From Foliamicus sp963666765 (GTDB lineage Bacteria; Pseudomonadota; Gammaproteobacteria; Steroidobacterales; Foliamicaceae): 64,000 bases of DNA. The notes under the pieces were generated by a model. The model was not told the DNA's origin, ran no database searches, and saw only the letters and a program-made list of their open reading frames with translations. The stretch is taken from positions 806,001 to 870,000 of the forward strand of contig OY762933.1 in the NCBI GenBank assembly GCA_963666765.1, given 5' to 3'. Numbering within the stretch: the stretch's first letter is position 1; each line of letters opens with the position of its first letter. This document shows positions 25,427 to 33,530 of the stretch, piece by piece. Position numbers and translations under genes: made by a program.

Positions 25427-27352
25427 TCACAGCGCGTCCGCCAACTGCCGGTAGGCCCTGCGGCCTTCGTCCGCGGCCGGCCCGTAATGCTGGTTGCCGT
25501 CGAGTTCCGAATGCGCGAACGCGATTCGGCCGTAGTTGTTCCGCAGCGTATCGCGCGGCGCCGTGCCGTTGGCGCCGCCGTAGAAGCCGGGGTACGGCAC
25601 GGAATAGGCGTGCCCCCAACGATTGAGTATGAGTCCTGCCACATCGACGGCCGGATCGAAACCGGCGGCGCCGAACAGCCGCATCATCTGCCGGTAAATC
25701 CTTGACTCGTACTCCGGGTACGACCGGGCCAGCAGTTCCGCGCGACCCAGCGTGACCTGGGCCTTTGGGTCCATGCCCGGCGAATGGTAGGGCGTGTAGA
25801 AGGACAGAACCGCCGGCTTGTCCGGGTCCAGCGGCGGACGGTAGTCCCCCACGTGCATGGGGTCGCGGATGTTGCAGGTGAAGCCGAAGCCGTCCTCCTG
25901 CCGATCCCAGATTGCGGCCGTAATGCCGAGCCGGTAGAGAAAACGCCAATTGGTCAAAGCCACGTTCGCGACCAGGAAGGGCGCGTGCAGGAAGCTAGCG
26001 CAGGCTTCCCTGTACGCGGGCGGCAGATCGCGCACGATATACGGGTTGATCCAGTTCCCCGTGGCCATCACGACCGCCTTCGCCCGGATTGCGTGGTATC
26101 GGCCGCCCCGCGCGTAAATCACGCTTACCGAACCTGCCGTGCCCGTGGCGCCGTCATGCGAAACGTAAACCGCCGTGGAACTCGTCCGCATACGTATCGG
26201 CTGGCCCGGCCGATCCAGTGCCGCCGTGTTGACCGGCCGGGTAATGATGTCCTCGAAGCTGGCGCCACCCTGGATTGAGTCCGGGATCAGGCGTTTCAGG
26301 AAATACCGGACGAACCCGGAATTGCCGCCGGGAAATGAGACGCGCCGCATGCCGGCCGGCATGGGGCCGAAGAGGCCCGGCATGGGCATATCGTAGGCGG
26401 CATAGGCCGACACGCAGTCGCTACCCAGGCCGCAGGCGGACGCCAGAAACAGGTCCGCATAGCGTGCTCCCTCATCGCCGAGTTTCAATTCCTTGCGCAG
26501 GAAATCCTCGTAGGACATTGTGTCGAGCAGGCGGCGCGCCTGCTCCGGCGAATCGAATTTGCGTGCGGCGCCTGACTCGAACCACGCCAGCAGGTTTTTT
26601 CGCGACGACTCGGCGAGCGGCGTATCGGCAAGCTGATTGCGGAACATGTCGACCGCCCAGGTGCCGGCTCCATCGCCACGGCCGTCGAAGTAGTGTCCGA
26701 CGCTGGCGTGCTGCTGCAATCCGGCCACCAGGTAACCGTAATTGTCGCGGCAAAAGCGCAATGGCTTTCTGTCTTGCGGCCAGGCAGGAAAAGTGAACTC
26801 CCGCGGAATGCCCAGTTCGGCATAGTAATACGGATCGCCTCGCGCTTCGCTCAGGTCGCCGGGTACCTCCGGCACGAAGAAGCCGTTTGCGCCCTGCGGC
26901 GCGATCAGCCGTTGGCCGTTCACCAGAAACTCGTTTTCCTTGGCCTCGCCGCCGATCATGGGATGGTTGTCCAGCAGGATACAAGTCTGCCCGTCCCGCC
27001 GCCGGAGCGAGAACTCAAGCGCCGCGCCCAGGCCGGCCATCCCGCCGCCAACGATGGCGAGATCGGTTTCCTCTACCGATTCCAATTGATCGGGATCAGG
27101 CGGAACCTGCCCATCGAGAACGCGGTGCGCCGACTCGACCACTTCCGGGGTATTGCCGTGCGAGTGCCGGTACGGCCCGACGCCGCCATACCCGTACCAG
27201 TCAGCGCCAGGCGCCAGCAAGGGCGCACCCGATGCCGCCTGACCGTAGGCGGAAACCGGACCGGCAGTCAAAGCGGCGCCTGCCGCCACACCATTCACGA
27301 AGTCACGCCGCGTAATGCGCGCACGGAACCGCGATCGTCGCAACTTGCCCAT
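25427..27352 (-). CDS. Tat-exported FAD-dependent oxidoreductase, spermidine-dehydrogenase-like
   Basis: 641 residues from ATG 27352. A twin-arginine signal (ITRRDFVNGVAAGAAL) precedes residues resembling spermidine dehydrogenase (YGYGGVGPYRHSHGNTPEV). The FAD motif is LAIVGGGMAGLGAALEF, followed by LLDNHPMIGGEAKENEF. Such enzymes oxidise polyamines or other amines in the periplasm. It converges with the SDR gene (34 bases between stops) and diverges from the next gene. Whether the substrate is spermidine is not known. Confidence 0.88.
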   Translation of the reverse strand: MGKLRRSRFRARITRRDFVNGVAAGAALTAGPVSAYGQAASGAPLLAPGADWYGYGGVGPYRHSHGNTPEVVESAHRVLDGQVPPDPDQLESVEETDLAIVGGGMAGLGAALEFSLRRRDGQTCILLDNHPMIGGEAKENEFLVNGQRLIAPQGANGFFVPEVPGDLSEARGDPYYYAELGIPREFTFPAWPQDRKPLRFCRDNYGYLVAGLQQHASVGHYFDGRGDGAGTWAVDMFRNQLADTPLAESSRKNLLAWFESGAARKFDSPEQARRLLDTMSYEDFLRKELKLGDEGARYADLFLASACGLGSDCVSAYAAYDMPMPGLFGPMPAGMRRVSFPGGNSGFVRYFLKRLIPDSIQGGASFEDIITRPVNTAALDRPGQPIRMRTSSTAVYVSHDGATGTAGSVSVIYARGGRYHAIRAKAVVMATGNWINPYIVRDLPPAYREACASFLHAPFLVANVALTNWRFLYRLGITAAIWDRQEDGFGFTCNIRDPMHVGDYRPPLDPDKPAVLSFYTPYHSPGMDPKAQVTLGRAELLARSYPEYESRIYRQMMRLFGAAGFDPAVDVAGLILNRWGHAYSVPYPGFYGGANGTAPRDTLRNNYGRIAFAHSELDGNQHYGPAADEGRRAYRQLADAL

Positions 27353-27491
27353 TAATTCCGAGAAAAGACCTGGAGGAGAGGGTGTGCCCTCGAACAGGAT
27401 CACATGATGCCTTACGGGCCCCTGCCGGCACTACTATGCTAGTGTGCTGTCCTGCAAACGCCTTGAGTTTTTTACCAACGGGGGAACTGCT

Positions 27492-28214
27492 TTGGCCATC
27501 AGCAACATGAAACATCGTAACGTGCGCGGCAAGATCGCCTATATCCACGATCCGCAGGGAGAACGGCGTGATTTCGGACGGGAATGGTGGTCGGTCACCT
27601 TCCACGAAGACGGCCAGCGCACCCTCAGGGCCCATTGCGAAATCGAACCCGGTGTGGTCGCGGACCGCTCCGTACTAAGGGAAACGATCTACACCACGGA
27701 TCCCGATTACCGTCCGCTGGACTGCTTCGTGCGTTTGCATGAAAGCGGCAAGTTTCTCGGCAGCGGCTGGTTCCGCTTTACCGATGGCGGCGCCGAGTGC
27801 GAAGCCGTGAATGCCACGGCCGGGCGGACAAGCCAGCGCATGGATCTCGCCTCGCCACCGCTGTCCTTCGGGGCGCACCCCGTGTCCTGCGATGTGCTGC
27901 ACTGCGCCCGCTTTGATCACTCCTCGCAACTGAATCCGCAACCGTGCCGCGGCGTGCTGATGTCTTCGCCCGAGCATGACGGATGCTCCGGACCCAACTT
28001 GTGCTCCATCAAGTTCGACCTGGAATACCTGGGACGCGAAGAGGTCACCGTGCCGGCCGGCACCTTCGAAACCGACCATTACCGCTTCCTGCTCGACCAT
28101 CACCCTGCCGAAGACGTGTGGTGCACGACCGACGGATTTCTGTTCGTCAAGATCACCGTTGGCGGATACATGAACGCCCATTTCGATCTCGTCGAGTACG
28201 ATGAGCAGTATTAG
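27492..28214 (+). CDS. Conserved-looking protein of unknown function
   Basis: About 240 residues. I prefer TTG 27492, with GGGGAAC seven bases upstream, over ATG 27507 or a farther GTG 27444. No signal peptide. The body is beta-rich with Trp/Phe (REWWSVTFHEDGQRTLRAH, LGSGWFRFTDGG, GREEVTVPAGTFETDHYRF). The last block recalls DUF3108-like proteins that modify or report on a bound ligand, but I do not claim it. Six cysteines fall in the middle (SCDVLHCARF, CRGV, DGCSGPNLC). Adjacent to an NTF2-like gene 19 bases on, likely one transcript. Confidence 0.7.
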   Translation: MAISNMKHRNVRGKIAYIHDPQGERRDFGREWWSVTFHEDGQRTLRAHCEIEPGVVADRSVLRETIYTTDPDYRPLDCFVRLHESGKFLGSGWFRFTDGGAECEAVNATAGRTSQRMDLASPPLSFGAHPVSCDVLHCARFDHSSQLNPQPCRGVLMSSPEHDGCSGPNLCSIKFDLEYLGREEVTVPAGTFETDHYRFLLDHHPAEDVWCTTDGFLFVKITVGGYMNAHFDLVEYDEQY

Positions 28215-28233
28215 CGTTTGAGAGGGGGAAACC

Positions 28234-28863
28234 GTGCCTTCAACTGTGTTAGCTTCGCTTCGGGCGATTTTTCTCTTGGGGGTGGCCTTGACCATGACCG
28301 CACTTGCCATTGACTCGGCCCGCGCTGCCGAGCAGGACGACATCGCTGCCATAGAGGCAGTAATTCACGAGACTGCGGAACGATGGAACTCTCAGGATTT
28401 CCGTACGGTCCTGGAGCTTTGGGATCCAGACCAGGAGGTACCCTTTTATCTTGCCGAGGAGCAGGATGACTGGTTCATCGGCTGGGAGGCGTTACGGGCA
28501 TACCTCACTCCGCCGATGCCGAGCCCGGCGGTAGAAGGCCTGCGCGAGGAGATGTACGACATTTCGGTCAAACTCATCGCCGACGATCTGGCCATCGCCG
28601 CGTGGAACATGCACTTTGAAATGAAAATTCGCGGCAGGAACCCCATAGGAGAGGATGTTCGGGTAAGTGCGGTGTTGCGCAGGAAGCCGGAGGGCTGGCG
28701 CTATATCCATTGGGCGGAGTCCCCCATGGCGCCCCTGGTTTATATCGACAAGCTCTTCCAGCGGGACGTGGATCACGAAAAGTTCACGCCCCTGATCGCG
28801 CGCTCGCGTGCGGTAAAGGAAGCCTGGAGAGCCGAGGCAGCGGAGAAAGCCGCCGCCGAGTAG
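28234..28863 (+). CDS. Exported NTF2/SnoaL-like protein
   Basis: 209 residues from GTG 28234 with GAGAGGGGG upstream. Signal peptide ends ALAIDSARA. AAIEAVIHETAERWNSQDF and VLELWDPDQEV match the cone-shaped NTF2-like fold of DUF4440/SnoaL proteins, with the C-terminal RKPEGWRYIHWAESP typical of that sheet. The C-terminus adds an Ala/Glu helix. The fold binds small ligands or catalyses simple isomerisations; no function can be assigned. Confidence 0.75.
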   Translation: MPSTVLASLRAIFLLGVALTMTALAIDSARAAEQDDIAAIEAVIHETAERWNSQDFRTVLELWDPDQEVPFYLAEEQDDWFIGWEALRAYLTPPMPSPAVEGLREEMYDISVKLIADDLAIAAWNMHFEMKIRGRNPIGEDVRVSAVLRRKPEGWRYIHWAESPMAPLVYIDKLFQRDVDHEKFTPLIARSRAVKEAWRAEAAEKAAAE

Positions 28864-28903
28864 AGCCGCGCGATGGCGCGCATAGCATGCCGGTAGGAGC
28901 CAT

Positions 28904-29185
28904 TGGAACGGCGACGACGCCGTCGACCGATACCGCCAACGCTTCGAGGCGCAGCCGCCGACTCTGGCGCTGCTTCAGCGAGGGCTAAGGGCTTACGGTT
29001 ACGACGTGGACGATACAGGCGAGTATGATCCGCTGACCCAGGTCGCACTCAGGGCGTTTCAGATGCATTTCAGGCCGATGGACTGGTCCGGACTGCCCGA
29101 TGCCGAAACGGCCGCCATCGTGTTTGCGCTGCTGGAGAAATACCGCCCCCGGGCGCTGACTCGTCTGCTGAATTCGTCGTTGTAG
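28904..29185 (+). pseudogene. 3' remnant of an AmiD-type N-acetylmuramyl-alanine amidase
   Basis: With no start codon, the frame reads LALLQRGLRAYGYDVDDTG, then LTQVALRAFQMHFRP, then ETAAIVFALLEKYRP, ending at a stop. This is the C-terminal peptidoglycan-binding domain of AmiD-like amidases, which should follow about 180 residues of catalytic domain. None is present upstream, so the gene has lost its 5' part. It is inside a 568-base stretch (28864-29431) with no intact gene. Confidence 0.75.
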
Positions 29186-29220
29186 CAGTCGCTGCTGCGC
29201 CGGGTCCGGAGCGACCGCAC

Positions 29221-29355
29221 AACGCCAATGAGAATCTGGTGCACATCTTCGTGCACAACCTTCGCCGCAAGCTCGGCGACGATGCGGCGAACCCGAAGTA
29301 CGTCTTCAACGTTCGCGGCGTCGACTACCGCGTGGCGGAGCCCGGCGGGGCCTGA
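29221..29355 (+). pseudogene. 3' remnant of an OmpR/PhoB-type response regulator
   Basis: The frame reads LVHIFVHNLRRKLGDDAANP, then KYVFNVRGVDYRVAEPGGA and a stop. This is the winged-helix DNA-binding end of an OmpR-type regulator (consensus ..HI..LRrKlg......i.TVRGvGYr). There is no receiver domain or start in the 35 bases separating it from the amidase remnant. It may begin slightly earlier. A second truncated gene next to the first suggests a deletion or rearrangement scar. Confidence 0.75.
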
Positions 29356-29431
29356 GCCCGCCCGGCCGGGCGATCCCGTTCAAGGCAATCGGTGACGGAT
29401 GCGGGCAACTGCGCCAATAAGCGTCTAGGGA

Positions 29432-29710
29432 TCATAGCCGTGATCTCCGCCGTTGTGGCACGAACCCGACTGTGTAGCCGAAAGGTCGCCCAATCTTGTT
29501 CAAGGTCTCGACGGTTGGGTTGCCTTTGTTGAGTTCGATTTGGGCGAGGATACGTGGCGCGATGCCGACAATGCGCTCGGCATACGCTTTCTGGCTCAGG
29601 CCCGTGATCTTGCGCATTCGTTGCGCAGCTTGTCCCAGGCTGAGATTGCCATTCTCGATCGCCGTCATCAGCTCATGCTTTGCGGCCGTTGTGTCGTCCG
29701 GTAATCCCAT
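29432..29710 (-). CDS. hipB: HipB-type antitoxin (XRE-family HTH)
   Basis: 92 residues. The helix-turn-helix reads LSLGQAAQRMRKITGLSQKAYAERI then GIAPRILAQIELNKGNP. This is the repressor-antitoxin of HipAB, which binds its operator and neutralises the kinase toxin. It follows hipA by 11 bases. The order hipA before hipB is opposite to the E. coli operon. Confidence 0.88.
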   Translation of the reverse strand: MGLPDDTTAAKHELMTAIENGNLSLGQAAQRMRKITGLSQKAYAERIVGIAPRILAQIELNKGNPTVETLNKIGRPFGYTVGFVPQRRRSRL

Positions 29711-29721
29711 GGCGATCTCTC

Positions 29722-31029
29722 CTACATTTCCAGCAAGCGTTTGGCGTGCCTCGCCGCGTACGGGGCGCAGCGATCAATGATGTCGTCGTCGACCCCACAG
29801 CTTTGCATCGTCTCTGGCAGCCGCTGCAATTGCGTGCCGAAGCCGCGCAACTCGATTCGCAATCGTTCTTTGTAATCGGGGAACAGCTTGATGACGCCGA
29901 CCCAGTCCGGGTCCCCGGCCTGCTCAATGTCCACGTTCCAGCGACACACACGCGCAATGCCCTCGGGGTCCAGGTACATAGGCGCAAAATCGAACACCGG
30001 CGCGAGCACAACGCGGCCGTCGTCGTGCCGAAGCAACGCGGTATTGCGATCGTGGTTGTCCTTGTTGCCCATCACGACATTGACTACATCGCGTTTGACG
30101 TACTCGATCAGATCCTCCGCAGGTTCAGTACAGTGCTCGGTAAGCGCGTCGCACAGTACTTCGTGCGGTACGCGCGCGCCATATTCGGCGATACCGGCTG
30201 CGGAATAGAGACTCTCCATGCCATAGCGCAACACTTCGCCATCGCGTACCTCGCGATCAAAGCGCGGTATGAACAGGCTGTCTTCCTCCCACTTGAGGTC
30301 GGCGTAGGTCCGCAGACCGAGTTGATCGGCGACGCGCATATAGGCAGCTTCGTTGCGTAGCACCTGGCGGTCGTCGGCACGATCGCCGCGAGGCCGCTTC
30401 ACCAGCCAGTGCGATTGCACTTGATTGTCAGCAAGCCGACCCTCGGCATGCCAGGCACCGTCATGATCCTGTGCGAGCAGCAACTTGGGCGCGACACCCT
30501 GAACATAGGATGCGCCGGCCGCGTAGATGCCGTGCTGAAAGGCGTACTCGACGAAGGTCTCCTTGCGCGCCAGGATATCGTCGCGCGCAAACCCGGGGTG
30601 GTCTTTCATTGAGACGACATCACCCGCAGCCGTCGGAACCGGGGTATTGAAGTCTCGGGCTGCGACGGCTTCGGCCACACGAAGGTTGCCGGGCGGAAAC
30701 GCTGTGCCGGCAAGCAGCAACGGCCAATCCGCCCCGGGACCCTCCTGAAGGCCGAGCTGCTCAAGCCACTGCTGGCGACCGTAGCCACCCGGTAAAATAT
30801 CAAGCGCAAAAGCAGGCCAGCGCCCAAGACTATGCAGTTGGAAATCGACCGGGTAGCGGCAACTCAGGCCCGCAGCCGCAGCCGTGTCGGGACCGGCCGC
30901 ATCGACCGCGTATTCCGTATCGTATTCAAAACGGCAGGCACTCGTAATCCCCGCCGCGTCATCGGCGGGCGTCAGCGTCGCGGCCAGCTGCCAACGACCG
31001 CCACGGTAGATTTCAAAGGTCGCTTTCAT
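29722..31029 (-). CDS. hipA: HipA-type serine/threonine kinase toxin
   Basis: 435 residues, the usual HipA length. The catalytic loop reads VMGNKDNHDRNTALLR and the metal-binding motif PVFDFAPM. HipA kinases inactivate glutamyl-tRNA synthetase or other targets to cause growth arrest. The N-terminal third (MKATFEIYRGGRWQLA...) is the HipA N-domain. Active-site residues are intact. It lies just downstream of a promoter carrying two TCACTATAG boxes and close to the tRNA-Ser gene and gene debris, suggesting acquired DNA. Confidence 0.9.
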   Translation of the reverse strand: MKATFEIYRGGRWQLAATLTPADDAAGITSACRFEYDTEYAVDAAGPDTAAAAGLSCRYPVDFQLHSLGRWPAFALDILPGGYGRQQWLEQLGLQEGPGADWPLLLAGTAFPPGNLRVAEAVAARDFNTPVPTAAGDVVSMKDHPGFARDDILARKETFVEYAFQHGIYAAGASYVQGVAPKLLLAQDHDGAWHAEGRLADNQVQSHWLVKRPRGDRADDRQVLRNEAAYMRVADQLGLRTYADLKWEEDSLFIPRFDREVRDGEVLRYGMESLYSAAGIAEYGARVPHEVLCDALTEHCTEPAEDLIEYVKRDVVNVVMGNKDNHDRNTALLRHDDGRVVLAPVFDFAPMYLDPEGIARVCRWNVDIEQAGDPDWVGVIKLFPDYKERLRIELRGFGTQLQRLPETMQSCGVDDDIIDRCAPYAARHAKRLLEM

Positions 31030-31049
31030 TCTAGGAAAAGCTTAACAGT

Positions 31050-31104
31050 TCACTATAGGGAATCATAAACCCTATTATTTCACTAAATCAAATCACTATA
31101 GTGA
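31050..31104 (-). promoter_or_regulatory. hipA-hipB promoter with operator-like repeats
   Basis: TCACTATAG occurs at 31050-31058 and again at 31093-31101, the second inside the perfect palindrome TCACTATAGTGA (31093-31104). Between them on the minus strand, TTGATT (31086-31091) and TTATGA (31063-31068) are 17 bases apart, a reasonable -35/-10. TAGGG/CCCTA form another inverted pair at 31056-31074. Two operators flanking the promoter fits autorepression by HipB (inference). Confidence 0.55.
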
Positions 31105-31168
31105 TCTGTATTCGATGAGTGTCGCCAAACCACCAAATTCGCCGCACACACCGTTGTCAAACGTTATT

Positions 31169-31259
31169 TGGCGGAGAGGGTGGGATTCGAACCCACGATA
31201 CGGTATGACCGTATACCTGATCTCCAATCAGGCGCCTTCGTCCACTCGGCCACCTCTCC
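31169..31259 (-). tRNA. tRNA-Ser(GGA)
   Basis: Reading the minus strand, GGAGAGG pairs with CCTCTCC (acceptor), the anticodon stem CCTGA/TCAGG flanks loop TTGGAGA with anticodon GGA, a long variable arm (TACGGTCATACCGTA) follows, and the T loop is GGTTCGAATCC. The discriminator is G and the CCA end is encoded. The long variable arm confirms serine. It lies in a hairpin-rich stretch next to hipA and dapA. Confidence 0.95.
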
Positions 31260-31271
31260 GGCGATACGCCA

Positions 31272-31550
31272 TTATCCCGCACCCGGCTGTTCTATCACCG
31301 GAGGCTCTTCCAGACAGGCGCCGTTGTTCCGGCGGGCCTGACCCTCGAGAACCTCGCCCTCGGGAATCTCGAGATTACCGAAGGCCCGGGGAGTCTCCAG
31401 TCCCTCGGGTGCGACCAGCGGATCGGCGGCTACGGCATCCAGGTACTCCTGCGGACTCTCGCACGGAGGCGTTCCGCCGCCGAACAGCCCGCATCCCTGC
31501 AGGGCCAGGGCGAGCGCCGCAAGTCCCGCGGCAAGAACCCCGGTCCTCAC
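31272..31550 (-). CDS. Short lipoprotein downstream of dapA, possibly a reduced BamC
   Basis: 92 residues from GTG 31550, overlapping the dapA stop (GTGA). Signal peptide with lipobox LQGC. The body CESPQEYLDAVAADPLVAPEGLETP resembles the N-terminal unstructured region of BamC, whose gene follows dapA in gammaproteobacteria. The two helix-grip domains are absent, so only the Bam-binding tail could remain. Position supports BamC descent; homology beyond this peptide is not visible. Confidence 0.65.
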   Translation of the reverse strand: MRTGVLAAGLAALALALQGCGLFGGGTPPCESPQEYLDAVAADPLVAPEGLETPRAFGNLEIPEGEVLEGQARRNNGACLEEPPVIEQPGAG

Positions 31551-32422
31551 GGCAAAGCCCCCGCTTCCTCAAGCGCGCCCTGCAAGCGCGCGTGATGCGG
31601 TTCGGATAGCCGGGTCAGCGGCAGCCGGATGCCGCGCCCGATCCTGTTCATGCGATTGAGGGCCCATTTCACCGGAATCGGGTTGGACTCCACGAAAAGC
31701 GCATCGTGCAATGAAGCCAAAGGCGCGTCACGTTCGCCGGCGAGCGCGGAATCGCCGGTCAGCGCTGCGTTGCACATCTCCGCCATGCCCTGGGGCGAGA
31801 CATTGGCAGTCACCGAAATCACGCCGTCGCCGCCGGCCAGCATGAAGGCTCTCGCCGTCGCATCATCGCCGCTGTACAAGGAAAACCCCTCTCCGCAAAG
31901 CGTTCTCAGGCGCTCAACCCGTTCGACCTCGCCGGTTGCTTCCTTGAGGGCTCCGATCCGGGGATGTTCCGCCAGGCGGCCCACCGTCCCGGGCAACAGG
32001 TCCACCGCCGTCCTGACCGGCACATTGTAGAGGATCAGGGGCTGCTCAACGGCGTCCGCAATGGCCGTGAAGTGCCGGACCATCCCTTCCTGGGTGGGCT
32101 TGTTGTAGTACGGCGTCACGACCAGACAAGCGGCGATCCCGGCGCCGGCCACAGCCTTCGACAAGGCAATCGTCTGCGCCGTGGAATTGGACCCGGTGCC
32201 GGCCACGACCGGAATCCTGCCGCCGGCCTGTTTCGCGACGTAACGAATGAGTTGCGCATGCTCGTCATGGGTCAGCGTTGCCGACTCGCCCGTGGTTCCG
32301 GCCACGACCAGGGCGGAGGTGCCGGCTTCGACATGCCAGTCAATCAACTCGTCCACGGCGGAGTAATCCACGGCGCCGGCGGCGTCCATGGGCGTGACTA
32401 GAGCTACCAGGCTTCCGCGCAT
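31547..32422 (-). CDS. dapA: 4-hydroxy-tetrahydrodipicolinate synthase
   Basis: 291 residues from ATG 32422; typical length. TTGESATLTHDEH is the substrate loop, YNVPVRTAVDLLP holds the proton-relay Tyr, and GALKEATG contains the Schiff-base lysine. It condenses pyruvate with aspartate semialdehyde for lysine and peptidoglycan. Divergent from gcvR (45 bases). An upstream in-frame extension is a shadow of the gcvR gene. Confidence 0.96.
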   Translation of the reverse strand: MRGSLVALVTPMDAAGAVDYSAVDELIDWHVEAGTSALVVAGTTGESATLTHDEHAQLIRYVAKQAGGRIPVVAGTGSNSTAQTIALSKAVAGAGIAACLVVTPYYNKPTQEGMVRHFTAIADAVEQPLILYNVPVRTAVDLLPGTVGRLAEHPRIGALKEATGEVERVERLRTLCGEGFSLYSGDDATARAFMLAGGDGVISVTANVSPQGMAEMCNAALTGDSALAGERDAPLASLHDALFVESNPIPVKWALNRMNRIGRGIRLPLTRLSEPHHARLQGALEEAGALP

Positions 32423-32467
32423 GACCGCGCGGCATTTTATCGCTCCAAAGTGTAAGCTAGCCGAAAG

Positions 32468-32998
32468 ATGGAAAAACTGTTGGCGATATCGGCCCTGGGA
32501 CCGCATGAAGAGACGTCCGCGCGCGAACTCAGCGAAGTCGTGAGCGAGGCGGGCGGAGACATCCGCGACGCCCGCATGACCCAGCTGGGAAACAGCTTCG
32601 GAGCCCTGCTGCTGGTCAACGGCAACTGGCATGCAATGAACAAGGTGCGCACGGCGCTGGAGCGCTACAGCAAGCGAACCGGCTGCCAGATTTCATTAAG
32701 CGAAACGGCGTCGCGGAAAACAAACGCTCCCGCGGCGCCCTATCACGTCGAGGCCGTGGCGCTGGAGCGGGACAATCTCGTCCTGGCGCTGGTCAGTTTC
32801 TTTGCTCGCCGCGAGCTGTCCGTCGCCGAGGTCCATGCGCGGCGCTACAATGCTCCGAGTACCGGAGCGGCCATGCTGGCGGTACGCATTGAGGTGCATG
32901 TGCCGCGTGAGGTGGGCATTGCCGTGCTGCGCGAAGACTTTCATGACTTCTGCGACAAGAACAATCTGGACGCGGTGATCGAACCGATACACGGCTAG
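32468..32998 (+). CDS. gcvR: Glycine cleavage system transcriptional repressor (ACT-domain protein)
   Basis: 176 residues with two ACT domains: LLAISALGPHEETSARELSE near the N-terminus, then VEAVALERDNLVLALVSFF in the second half. GcvR binds glycine and modulates GcvA. The gcvR-bcp pair next to dapA is a standard gammaproteobacterial order, which supports the name. No DNA-binding domain, as expected. Confidence 0.9.
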   Translation: MEKLLAISALGPHEETSARELSEVVSEAGGDIRDARMTQLGNSFGALLLVNGNWHAMNKVRTALERYSKRTGCQISLSETASRKTNAPAAPYHVEAVALERDNLVLALVSFFARRELSVAEVHARRYNAPSTGAAMLAVRIEVHVPREVGIAVLREDFHDFCDKNNLDAVIEPIHG

Positions 32999-33030
32999 TT
33001 GGCAACAGAGGAAACCTGAGGAGAACCGGA

Positions 33031-33498
33031 ATGAGCACAACCGAAGTGGGCGCGCCGGCGCCCGAGTTCGAATCCGCCAGCACCAACGGCGGCCGGCAGA
33101 CGCTGAGCGATCTCAAGGGCAGCAAGCTGGTGCTTTACTTCTATCCCAAGGACAACACGTCCGGATGCACGCTGGAAGGCCAGAATTTCCGGGACCTGCA
33201 CGACGAATTCACCGCCGCCAACGCCGTCATACTGGGCGTGTCGCGCGAGTCCATTCGCTCGCACGACAACTTTCGCGGCAAGCACGATTTCCCCTTCCAC
33301 CTGCTGTCGGACCCGGAGGAAACGCTTTGCAACGCCTATGACGTGATCAAGGAAAAAAGCATGTACGGGCGCAAGTACATGGGTATCGAACGCAGCACCT
33401 TCCTGATCGACGAAAATGGCGTGCTGCGGCGCGAGTGGCGCAAGGTAAAGGTGAAGGGGCACGTCGAAGAAGTGCTGGAGGCCGTTCGCTCGTTGTGA
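33031..33498 (+). CDS. bcp: Thioredoxin-dependent peroxiredoxin, BCP/PrxQ type
   Basis: 155 residues, typical length, with GAGGAGAA ribosome-site-like text before ATG 33031. YFYPKDNTSGCTLEGQNFRDL holds the peroxidatic Cys, but the resolving Cys usually found five residues on (TPGCTxEACxFRD) is missing: the stretch reads EGQNF. TS replaces TP before GC. It may act as a 1-Cys enzyme. It reduces peroxides and lipid hydroperoxides. Followed directly by the M48 protease. Confidence 0.93.
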   Translation: MSTTEVGAPAPEFESASTNGGRQTLSDLKGSKLVLYFYPKDNTSGCTLEGQNFRDLHDEFTAANAVILGVSRESIRSHDNFRGKHDFPFHLLSDPEETLCNAYDVIKEKSMYGRKYMGIERSTFLIDENGVLRREWRKVKVKGHVEEVLEAVRSL

Positions 33499-33530
33499 AC
33501 GCCGCCCCGCCAGCGCAGGGGACACCATTC

